The translations under genes were made by a program, and so were the position numbers. The notes below the pieces were generated by a model that had not been told where the DNA came from, searched no databases, and saw only the letters and a program-made list of their open reading frames with translations. A DNA stretch of 5,213 nt from Proteobacteria bacterium UBA2996 (GTDB lineage Bacteria; Pseudomonadota; Gammaproteobacteria; Arenicellales; UBA868), in assembly GCA_002346525.1 (NCBI GenBank), contig DDZY01000041.1, positions 1-5,213 on the forward strand, given 5' to 3'. Each line of letters opens with the position of its first letter. Position 1 is the stretch's first letter. This document shows, one piece after another, positions 1 to 5,213 of this stretch.

Positions 1-1655
1 GTCCCGGTCACGATATAGAACTCATTGTCAGAGATCCGGGTTAAAGTCAGGTCACATGCTATCCCCCCGTCTTCATTCAGAATCTGTGTGTACTTCGTAG
101 AAAAGGGCTTGAAATCAGGTCGACAGGGACAGGCCCGCGTCAAAACCTGCTGCGCATCTTTACCAACCAGAACGTATTTGGCGAACGAGCTCTGATCGAT
201 CAGAATCGCCTGTTCTCTGCAGGCTCTATGCTCCTCTGCAGAGTGTGGCATCCAGTTGGGCTCGCCGAAAGAAGGGACATCTTTCGGGTCAACATCGTCC
301 GGTGCAAACCAGTTTGCCCTCTCCCAGCCAAACTTGGCGCCAAAGCATGCCCCCTTATCACGAAGCCGTTCATAGAGGGGACTGCGACGTAACGGCCTAC
401 AGGCTTCATGTTCAAGATCCGGCCAACTCATGGTGTAGTGCCGGGCCTGACCCTCCAGTGCGCGCAGCCGAAGCTGCTGATTGTCTCGAGTATATCTACC
501 AAAGCGTCTGATGTCGGCAGACCAAAGATCGAACTCTGGAGCGCCCTCTGTGATCCACTCGGAAAGCGCCTTGCCCGCTCCACCAGCAGAAGCGATGCCG
601 AATGCATTGAAGCCCGTCCCAACAAAGAAGTTGTCCCGCTCTGGCGCCTTCCCAAGAACAAACATGCCATCCTCCGTGAAGGACTCCAGGCCGTTAAACC
701 ATTGTTTGATTCCGACAGACTCCAATGCAGGGAACCTCGCCAATATACCCCTCATGAACGGTTCGAACCTTTCGTACACCTCAGGAAACAATTGAAAGGA
801 AAAGGACTCTGGAACAGCGGCCTCATTCCAGGCCACAGGGTTTAACTCGTATCCGCCTACCGCAAGTCCTCCAACTTCCTCTTTGAAGTACGTCAGGTTA
901 TCCGGATCACGGACCGTCGGGACATTTCTGGCAAGACCGTCTACCATTTCGGAAATAAAGTACTGGTGGTAGGACGGCTGCACTGGAATATTGACACCCG
1001 CCATCCGGCCAAGCTGGCGTGACCAGATGCCGGCACAGTTGACTACCACGTCGCACTCGATCACTTCGTCTGTTTCTGTGCGCACGGAACGAATACGGTC
1101 CCCGACGAAGTCGAAGGCCGTCGCCGTCACACCTTCATGCAATTGTGCTCCATGCATCCGGGCACCTTTTGCCAGCGCAGTGGTCAGGTCCGAAGGTGAA
1201 GCGACCCCATCACTGCTGACGTAGGCGGCACAGAGTACATCCTGCACCTCCATCTGCGGAATCATCTCTTGGGCTTCTCGCGGCGAAATAATGTCAAACT
1301 CGAGGCCGAACGAATGTGCGATCGTCGCGGCTCGTTCAAACTCCCGCTTGCGATCGTTATTGCACGCCAGACGAATGGAGCCGTTTCTGACCCAGCCCGT
1401 GCTTTGGCCAGTTTCTTTCTCCAGCAACTCGTAGAGCGCGACCGAATGACCGAGCAGCCGGGTAATATTGGCGCTGTTTCTCAACTGACCCACCGCCCCG
1501 GCCGCGTGCCAGGTGGTCCCGGAGGTTATTGTGCCTTTTTCCAGGAGGACGACTTCCTTGCTGGTGTTCTTGGCAAGGTGATATGCCGTTGAACAGCCAA
1601 TCACCCCTCCCCCAATGATGACGACTTCTGCTGACGCGGGCAGGCGCTCTGTCAT
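1..1655 (-). CDS. FAD-dependent dimethylglycine/sarcosine dehydrogenase-like protein with C-terminal GcvT domain (3' end beyond window)
   Basis: The reverse-strand frame is open from ATG 1655 to the window edge, giving 551 residues without a stop. Family enzymes are commonly about 800 residues, so roughly the last third is missing. Residues 11-20 form the FAD-binding Rossmann motif GxGxxG (G15, G17, G20), with E39 at the end of strand 2. TTWHAAG at 47-53 matches the motif whose His (H50 here) carries covalent FAD in mitochondrial dimethylglycine and sarcosine dehydrogenases. NGLESFTEDG (321-330) and the FNAFGIASAGG stretch near 349-359 are typical of the family. Residues about 370-450 resemble the central FAO_M domain. 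From about 465 a GcvT-like folate-binding domain begins (YTQILNEDGG at 522-531). Known members oxidatively N-demethylate dimethylglycine or sarcosine, with tetrahydrofolate taking the one-carbon unit. The exact substrate here is unknown. No signal peptide is seen, so it is probably cytoplasmic. It follows the kinase gene by 31 bases. Confidence 0.93.
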   Translation of the reverse strand, partial: MTERLPASAEVVIIGGGVIGCSTAYHLAKNTSKEVVLLEKGTITSGTTWHAAGAVGQLRNSANITRLLGHSVALYELLEKETGQSTGWVRNGSIRLACNNDRKREFERAATIAHSFGLEFDIISPREAQEMIPQMEVQDVLCAAYVSSDGVASPSDLTTALAKGARMHGAQLHEGVTATAFDFVGDRIRSVRTETDEVIECDVVVNCAGIWSRQLGRMAGVNIPVQPSYHQYFISEMVDGLARNVPTVRDPDNLTYFKEEVGGLAVGGYELNPVAWNEAAVPESFSFQLFPEVYERFEPFMRGILARFPALESVGIKQWFNGLESFTEDGMFVLGKAPERDNFFVGTGFNAFGIASAGGAGKALSEWITEGAPEFDLWSADIRRFGRYTRDNQQLRLRALEGQARHYTMSWPDLEHEACRPLRRSPLYERLRDKGACFGAKFGWERANWFAPDDVDPKDVPSFGEPNWMPHSAEEHRACREQAILIDQSSFAKYVLVGKDAQQVLTRACPCRPDFKPFSTKYTQILNEDGGIACDLTLTRISDNEFYIVTG

Positions 1656-1665
1656 GTTGTTCTCC
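1656..1665 (-). promoter_or_regulatory. Shine-Dalgarno site of the flavoprotein gene
   Basis: On the minus strand GGAG lies at 1665-1662 with six bases before ATG 1655. It fixes that start codon, and the first Rossmann strand begins about ten residues later, as expected for the family. Confidence 0.8.
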
Positions 1666-1686
1666 AAAACCTATCGAGTAATGTCG

Positions 1687-2679
1687 TTAACCAAAACGGT
1701 CCAGAAATTCCCCAGCCAAGCGACATGAGTCCGTTGTAAAGGTCTGACCGATCTGGCGGGCAAAATCCAAATGGTTCTGCTGATATCCAAGCCAGCCGAT
1801 CAGTTGAATTCGACGCAGCATAATGAGAGTGGGAATCATGACTTCGGCGTCTGCCGGAATCTCCGCAACCTTCCTGTAGCCTCGAACCCAACTGTTGATC
1901 AAGTCCGGCACATCTTCGCGCTCTTCCAGAAAACTTAGCGCCCCTGCCAGATCAAACAGGAACCAACCAAGTCCGCAGTCATCGAAATCAATAATTGCGG
2001 TCGTGGTGCCGTGAATCAACAGGTTCGCCAGGCGCAGATCTGCATGAATCAGACCATAGTTCCCGGGACCTACGTCAGCATCCTCCAATCGACGATGAAT
2101 GACCGTCTCGGCTCGCTGTAGTAGGTGTAACACCTCAGCATCAATATTGACGCCTTCCCGCCAATCGCCCCAAGCGAGTTGGTTATTGAGAATCGCTTCT
2201 GGCGTCCACGTGGGGCGCGTAAAGTCTTCGGGTGGCACCCAACGCGTCGCATGAGCATGCATGTGTGCCGAAATCGTCCCTAGCCGCTCAAACCCGCTCA
2301 GTAGTTCGTTCTCGGGGGGCTCTACACCTTCGAGGAAACTGTAAGCGACAGCATAACCGGGTTTATCTTTCCCCGGCACGCTCAATTCCTGAACCCAGGA
2401 ACCATCTTTAGCAGCCAAAACCCTGGGTACGATGATATCTGTGTCCCTACTCAGCGCGTCCAGCCACATCATCTCGGAATGAATCTGTTCCGCATTATGA
2501 TAGGCAAGACGTCCGGAATTGATTCGCACCACATATCGATTACCGGAATCATGATCGTTGACAATATAGATTTGATTTTCCGAGGCTGTTAGATACGAGA
2601 CCTCGGGCGGAGCGGCAAATTCATATTGCCTGAGCATATCCTTGATCTGCTGTTTCATCTCATCGTACGTCGAGATCAT
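1687..2679 (-). CDS. APH/choline-kinase superfamily phosphotransferase (homoserine kinase type II/SrkA-like)
   Basis: A 330-residue protein from ATG 2679 to TAA 1687. The catalytic loop IHADLRLANLL contains the Brenner motif H212-x-D214-x4-N219. The metal-binding segment IIDFDD has D231, D233 and D234, and is followed by GLGWFLFDLAGAL, typical of this phosphotransferase family. In the N lobe, YVVRINS (49-55) is the usual nucleotide-binding strand with Arg in place of Lys, and HSEMMWLDAL (67-76) is the following helix with its conserved Glu. Superfamily members phosphorylate small hydroxylated or amino compounds (homoserine, choline, ethanolamine, hydroxylysine, aminoglycosides) or protein Ser/Thr (SrkA). 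Which applies here cannot be read from the sequence. The frame stays open upstream to a TTG at 2823, but that codon sits in the terminator U-tract and the extra 48 residues look non-coding. ATG 2679 has only a distant GGAG (11-base gap), so the start is likely but not proven. The gene is probably co-transcribed with the flavoprotein gene, suggesting a shared pathway. Confidence 0.88.
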   Translation of the reverse strand: MISTYDEMKQQIKDMLRQYEFAAPPEVSYLTASENQIYIVNDHDSGNRYVVRINSGRLAYHNAEQIHSEMMWLDALSRDTDIIVPRVLAAKDGSWVQELSVPGKDKPGYAVAYSFLEGVEPPENELLSGFERLGTISAHMHAHATRWVPPEDFTRPTWTPEAILNNQLAWGDWREGVNIDAEVLHLLQRAETVIHRRLEDADVGPGNYGLIHADLRLANLLIHGTTTAIIDFDDCGLGWFLFDLAGALSFLEEREDVPDLINSWVRGYRKVAEIPADAEVMIPTLIMLRRIQLIGWLGYQQNHLDFARQIGQTFTTDSCRLAGEFLDRFG

Positions 2680-2726
2680 GACCTCGTTTACTCCGACATT
2701 CTGCGTAATCAAATAAGCGGCGCGTT

Positions 2727-2754
2727 CCCGATACCGGCTCACAGAACCCGATAC
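2727..2754 (-). repeat. Pair of 8-bp direct repeats in the kinase leader
   Basis: GTATCGGG on the minus strand (CCCGATAC on the plus strand) occurs at 2727-2734 and again at 2747-2754, a spacing of exactly 20 bp, close to two helical turns. It lies between the terminator and the kinase start, where this gene's promoter should be. I find no good -35/-10 pair in this leader (2680-2820). A regulator binding site is possible, but two 8-mers can also occur by chance. Confidence 0.3.
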
Positions 2755-2820
2755 GACTCGACCGGGCCAGTAGTCTAACCGGAATTTCTTATCGTCCTGG
2801 GAGACTGCGCAAAACTCCTC

Positions 2821-2850
2821 CAAAAAGAAAACCCCGCCGAAGCGGGGTTT
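2821..2850 (-). terminator. Rho-independent terminator after the cupin gene
   Basis: Read on the minus strand, AAACCCCGC (2850-2842) pairs perfectly over nine bases with GCGGGGTTT (2837-2829) around a TTCG loop. This gives the very stable C(UUCG)G tetraloop hairpin, followed by a T-rich tail (TCTTTTT, 2828-2822). It lies 32 bases past the cupin stop and points the same way, so it ends the cupin transcript. It implies that the kinase and flavoprotein genes have their own promoter. The plus-strand side has only a short T-run, so it is mainly one-directional. Confidence 0.95.
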
Positions 2851-2882
2851 GTCTGCGGCCTAATGCCTCCTGGGATACAGAT

Positions 2883-3245
2883 CTAATCTTGGGCGTAAGT
2901 CGCAGCCGTCTGGCTGTCAAACTCGATCATCACGCAGGGCTCATCTCCCACTACCTGCGCCTGGTGGCCCGGCTTGCACTCATAGACATCGCCCGGAGAA
3001 AGCGTTTCCGTGCTGCCGTCCTCATGCTCAACCAAAAGTTGCCCGGACTGCACAACTCCCAGATGGTGCGCCTGGCAACTGTCAGTACCCACTACCGGAG
3101 CGATGCACTCCGACCACACCCATCCCGGTTGTACAGTGAGTCGAGCGACTTTCACCGAACCGGCGTTTACGATTTCCATTGAGGTCTTCTCAGGGGCCCG
3201 TACCTCATCAGGGGACGAAAAATCAATTTTATGAATTCCTGTCAT
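2883..3245 (-). CDS. Small cupin-domain protein
   Basis: A 120-residue protein from ATG 3245 to TAG 2883, the usual size for a stand-alone single cupin. The first half of the barrel has GWVWSE (41-46) and GTDSCQAHHLGVVQSG (53-68), the counterpart of cupin motif 1. The second half has LSPGDVYECKPGHQAQVVGDEP (82-103), the counterpart of motif 2, with PGH at 92-94. The canonical metal ligands are only partly kept: there is HH (60-61) rather than HxH, the motif 1 Glu position reads V/Q, and H94 remains. A metal-dependent enzyme is therefore not assured, and a small-molecule-binding role is equally possible. Family members of this type are widespread and mostly uncharacterised. The start is supported by a strong ribosome site and an upstream promoter, and a terminator follows the stop. 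It may be a one-gene unit or the last gene of a transcript from the GYD gene. Confidence 0.9.
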   Translation of the reverse strand: MTGIHKIDFSSPDEVRAPEKTSMEIVNAGSVKVARLTVQPGWVWSECIAPVVGTDSCQAHHLGVVQSGQLLVEHEDGSTETLSPGDVYECKPGHQAQVVGDEPCVMIEFDSQTAATYAQD

Positions 3246-3257
3246 AACAAACTCCTT
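3246..3257 (-). promoter_or_regulatory. Shine-Dalgarno site of the cupin gene
   Basis: AAGGAG at 3257-3252 on the minus strand, six bases before ATG 3245, is a near-ideal ribosome binding site that confirms the start. Confidence 0.85.
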
Positions 3258-3280
3258 GTTGGTTTTTCTGCCTCACGGTC

Positions 3281-3309
3281 ATCTTACACCTGATTTTTCC
3301 AACCACCAA
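3281..3309 (-). promoter_or_regulatory. Candidate sigma70-type promoter for the cupin gene
   Basis: On the minus strand TTGGTG (3309-3304) and TAAGAT (3286-3281) are separated by exactly 17 bases. Each hexamer matches four of six consensus bases. Transcription would start around 3274, leaving a leader of about 28 bases that carries the ribosome site. This is the best promoter candidate in the window, and it sits in the 108-base spacer where no terminator separates the GYD and cupin genes. Confidence 0.55.
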
Positions 3310-3353
3310 CGTTTTCTGGGTGATCAGACAGCTATCCTATTTTCTCGATAACT

Positions 3354-3683
3354 TCAGGATTCCTGTCCCGCCGGCTGATAAATTGCACGCACTTTGTTTG
3401 CAGCAGCAATCGCCGCGTCTACATCAAACTCATGCAGCAACTGGATATGCTGCCAAACGCCTGATGCCATGAAAGCCTCTTTCAGGCCAATGGCCTGTTC
3501 CACGCTATCCACTTCCATAATCCCGACCACATCGCTCGCGCCGATGGTGAAAAACATATCCGTCAGCTTAGCGCCTGCTGCCTCGCAGGCAGCCTTAGCG
3601 GCAGCTTCGCGCTTAGCAAAACTACTGTTAGCGAGGCCATCGAGACCTTTTTCATTGTAGGTTCCTAAGATAATTGACTTCAT
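3354..3683 (-). CDS. GYD-domain family protein (variant motif)
   Basis: A 109-residue protein from ATG 3683 to TGA 3354. MKSIILGTYNEKGLDGL at the N-terminus, the Ala-rich helix (about 25-38), GAKLTDMFFTIG (37-48) and DVVGIMEVDS (51-60) follow the layout of the GYD family, a ferredoxin-like alpha/beta fold of about 100 residues with no settled biochemical role. The eponymous G-Y-D reads GASD here (48-51), with Ser at the usual Tyr position. The C-terminus ends in an IYQPAG tail. The frame extends ten residues further to ATG 3713, but that would put the ribosome site (AAGGAG, 3697-3692, eight bases before ATG 3683) inside the coding region, so the shorter start is chosen. No signal peptide or membrane segment is seen. 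Its function in the cluster is unknown; alpha/beta-barrel-like small proteins of this kind may bind a ligand, but that is a guess. Confidence 0.85.
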   Translation of the reverse strand: MKSIILGTYNEKGLDGLANSSFAKREAAAKAACEAAGAKLTDMFFTIGASDVVGIMEVDSVEQAIGLKEAFMASGVWQHIQLLHEFDVDAAIAAANKVRAIYQPAGQES

Positions 3684-3697
3684 TTTTTCTTCTCCTT
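3684..3697 (-). promoter_or_regulatory. Shine-Dalgarno site of the GYD gene
   Basis: AAGGAG at 3697-3692 on the minus strand stands eight bases before ATG 3683. It decides between this start and the in-frame ATGs at 3713 and 3710, which lack such a site. Confidence 0.85.
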
Positions 3698-3726
3698 GCA
3701 AATGAAACATCATTAATGCCCGTTAA

Positions 3727-3759
3727 GGCGTTGCGCCAGTCAAGATGACATGACCGGCG
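3727..3759 (-). repeat. Imperfect inverted repeat with an overlapping alternative hairpin upstream of the GYD gene
   Basis: On the minus strand CGCCGGTCA (3759-3751) can pair with TGACTGGCG (3742-3734) over nine positions, with one G-U wobble and an 8-base loop. The GGCG end of the second arm can instead pair with CGCC at 3730-3727 around a CAA loop, so the two stems exclude each other. No U-tract follows, so it is not a standard intrinsic terminator. It could be an operator dyad, an mRNA processing or stability element between the Ldh_2 and GYD genes, or an RNA switch. The pairing is seen directly; the function is inferred. Confidence 0.45.
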
Positions 3760-3829
3760 TAGAAGAATTTGATTATCGCGCACAGTTCGGTGATTACCTT
3801 TTGATCAACTGAATACGTTATTGAAATCA

Positions 3830-4864
3830 TCACATCAGGCTATCGTGCAGATCCGTGATCTGATCCCAGGTCTCTCGTGGGATGGAGATGATGCCGACGG
3901 ATTTTTCCCGATATTCCCGCTCACGTTCCCCAGGGATCTCGACGCTTTCATAACCGGGAGCAGGTGGACAGCAACGCAATTCTTCAAGCACTTCTTCTGC
4001 GGCATGAGACAAAGCCGACGACTCACGCATCCGGTGTGCGTCGAGTGTAATCAGGAGCCAATTTCCTTCAGTCGTAGAAGGCCCCAGCATGGCCTCGCCG
4101 ATGAGTTCCGCGACCAAAGCCAGAGCGTAGCCTTTGTGGCCACCGGCCGGCAGGATTGCCCCGCCGTTGAAATAATCGTCCGGATCACGGGTAGGATTCC
4201 CCTCGGCATCGATCACACAGCCCTCGGGCAACAGCGCCCCTGCACTTTTTGCAGCATAAATCCAGCCGCCAGCGATCTTTGAAGTGGCAAAGTCCAGGAT
4301 AACTGGACCCCGGCCTCCCCCGGGAATACCAATACACCAAGGGTTGGTTGGCAGCATCCCCTTTGCGCCACCGTAGGGTGCAACCTGACGCCATATTTTT
4401 CTGTTGCCCCCTCCCATACAGATCGTCAGAAAACCTTTATCTGCGGCGGTATCTGCAAACGCGCCGTGGCGCCCCGTGTGGCCGACGTTACGGATGGCGA
4501 GCGCCGACATTCCGGATGCCTGAGCGATCTGCATCGCATGGTGATACGCCAGGTGCATCGCGGGAATCCCGATACCGCCGCCGCCATCTACTTCCTGCGT
4601 ATTGCGCTCAGTGGTCACCACTTGGGGTACGGCCTTTGGATCGATATAGCCTGTCTTGAATTGCTCCGCGTACTGGAGCGTGCGCATCACACCGTGGCTC
4701 TCCATACCGCAAAGGCTGGTGTCGACCAGATGTTCCGCGACTTGATACGCTGTCCCTGAGGCACAGCCCAGACGCGTGAAAATTGCCTCCAGCGTGGTCC
4801 TTACCTCAGTCGCGTAAAGATCAACCCGCGAATCCTTGAGCGTCAGTTTAGAGCGGACACTCAT
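3830..4864 (-). CDS. Malate/L-lactate dehydrogenase family (Ldh_2) NAD(P)-dependent oxidoreductase
   Basis: A full-length 344-residue protein (family members are usually 330-360) from ATG 4864 to TGA 3830. Family signatures appear in order: SHGVMR (56-61), the NVGHTGRHGAFAD region (126-138) with the likely catalytic H129, PYGGAKGMLPTNPW (163-176), ILDFATSKIAGG (189-200), LPAGGHKGYALAL (238-250) with K244, and a PGE segment (311-313). This fold is distinct from classical lactate/malate dehydrogenases. Characterised members act on malate, lactate, ureidoglycolate or sulfolactate, or reduce cyclic imines and make N-methyl-amino acids (Pseudomonas DpkA type). The sequence does not settle the substrate; the flavoprotein nearby makes an amino-acid or imine substrate worth considering. 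It starts 15 bases after the aldehyde dehydrogenase stop, so the two are surely co-transcribed. No Shine-Dalgarno site precedes the ATG, which points to translational coupling. It has no signal peptide and is cytoplasmic. Confidence 0.93.
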   Translation of the reverse strand: MSVRSKLTLKDSRVDLYATEVRTTLEAIFTRLGCASGTAYQVAEHLVDTSLCGMESHGVMRTLQYAEQFKTGYIDPKAVPQVVTTERNTQEVDGGGGIGIPAMHLAYHHAMQIAQASGMSALAIRNVGHTGRHGAFADTAADKGFLTICMGGGNRKIWRQVAPYGGAKGMLPTNPWCIGIPGGGRGPVILDFATSKIAGGWIYAAKSAGALLPEGCVIDAEGNPTRDPDDYFNGGAILPAGGHKGYALALVAELIGEAMLGPSTTEGNWLLITLDAHRMRESSALSHAAEEVLEELRCCPPAPGYESVEIPGEREREYREKSVGIISIPRETWDQITDLHDSLM

Positions 4865-4879
4865 CGATGGTTGGCGGCT

Positions 4880-5213
4880 TCAGTCCGCAAACGGGTCAGG
4901 TTGATGCGGGTTCGTCGACAGCCACACCGAGCGGGTCTGCAGGTAGCAGCGCATGCCCTCCCAGCCATTCTCACGACCGTAGCCGGACTGCTTGAACCCG
5001 CCGACTGGACTTTGGGTAGCGGCATTGAAGTAATTGTTGATATAAACGGTGCCTGCCTCAATTTGATCTGCAATCCGCATCGCCCGTGCGACATCCCGTG
5101 ACCAGACGCCTGCCGCAAGGCCATAGACGGTTGCGTTAGCCGCATTGATGACCTCTGCTTCTGTATCCCAGGCCTCTGTGGAGACAACAGGCCCGAAGAC
5201 TTCATTCTGGGCA
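4880..5213 (-). CDS. Aldehyde dehydrogenase, C-terminal 110 residues (5' end beyond window)
   Basis: The reverse-strand frame is open from the right edge to TGA 4880. The visible residues start with NEVFGPVV, the motif whose Glu binds the nicotinamide ribose in this superfamily. They continue with YGLAAGVWSRD, GTVYINNYFN and PVGGFKQSGYGRENG, the classic C-terminal ALDH signature, and end in a short oligomerisation strand and a Pro/Asp-rich tail. The catalytic Cys and the general-base Glu lie outside the window and cannot be checked. The visible part resembles betaine-aldehyde or amino-aldehyde dehydrogenases (NAD(P)+-dependent oxidation of an aldehyde to the acid), but this end of the protein does not define substrate. 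It is the first gene seen in the operon with the Ldh_2 gene. Confidence 0.95.
   Translation of the reverse strand, partial: AQNEVFGPVVSTEAWDTEAEVINAANATVYGLAAGVWSRDVARAMRIADQIEAGTVYINNYFNAATQSPVGGFKQSGYGRENGWEGMRCYLQTRSVWLSTNPHQPDPFAD

Noticed and set aside
408..845. Open frame of 145 codons on the plus strand
   Set aside because: It lies wholly antisense to the well-supported flavoprotein gene, and its product is basic and low in recognisable motifs, typical of a shadow frame.
3684..3713. Longer GYD protein starting at ATG 3713
   Set aside because: The ten added residues would encode the ribosome binding site of ATG 3683, and the family homology begins at that inner methionine.
3734..3739. 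Promoter for the GYD gene built on TTGACT at 3744-3739
   Set aside because: The -35-like hexamer is good, but no acceptable -10 lies 16-18 bases downstream; CATTAA at 19 bases is a poor match.
3727..3759. Intrinsic terminator after the Ldh_2 gene
   Set aside because: The hairpins are real pairings, but no run of T follows on the minus strand, and the stem contains a wobble. It was kept only as an inverted repeat.
3821..4282. Open frame of 153 codons on the plus strand
   Set aside because: It is antisense to the Ldh_2 gene, whose family motifs are intact over the same stretch, and it has no recognisable protein family.
1..5213. CRISPR array, tRNA/rRNA, insertion sequence or defence genes
   Set aside because: No regularly spaced repeats, RNA gene signatures, transposase frames or terminal inverted repeats were found. 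All frames with motifs are metabolic or small uncharacterised proteins.

Overview
The window is a compact bacterial metabolic region of medium GC content in which every convincing gene lies on the minus strand. Gene order in the direction of transcription (right to left) is: the C-terminal end of an NAD(P)+-dependent aldehyde dehydrogenase (cut by the right edge), a malate/L-lactate dehydrogenase-family (Ldh_2) oxidoreductase, a small GYD-family protein, a small cupin, a strong intrinsic terminator, an APH/homoserine-kinase-II-like phosphotransferase, and a dimethylglycine/sarcosine dehydrogenase-like flavoprotein that runs off the left edge. Clear Shine-Dalgarno sites, a sigma70-like promoter and an intrinsic terminator with a cUUCGg loop suggest a proteobacterium, possibly a gammaproteobacterium. 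The sequence alone does not allow a closer placement, and no plasmid, phage or IS signature is visible.

Layout: 5213-4880 is the aldehyde dehydrogenase tail. Fifteen bases later the Ldh_2 gene starts (4864-3830), so these two form an operon. A 146-base spacer with an imperfect dyad and an overlapping alternative hairpin precedes the GYD gene (3683-3354). A 108-base spacer holding the best promoter of the window precedes the cupin gene (3245-2883). A terminator at 2850-2821 ends that transcription unit. After a leader of about 140 bases come the kinase gene (2679-1687) and, 31 bases further, the flavoprotein gene (1655 to beyond position 1), which look co-transcribed. The three spacers (2680-2882, 3246-3353, 3684-3829) hold only the control elements listed. 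The plus strand carries no gene I can support.

How the genes may work together (inference): the flavoenzyme family oxidatively demethylates N-methylated glycines and hands the one-carbon unit to folate through a GcvT-like domain. The Ldh_2 family includes enzymes acting on 2-hydroxy acids and also N-methyl-amino-acid/cyclic-imine reductases. The aldehyde dehydrogenase would oxidise an aldehyde intermediate, and the kinase belongs to a superfamily that phosphorylates hydroxylated or amino compounds. Together this reads as a small-molecule catabolic cluster for an N-methylated or amino-alcohol substrate, but no substrate can be named from this window. I see no convincing sign of a defence system, a CRISPR array or a mobile element.
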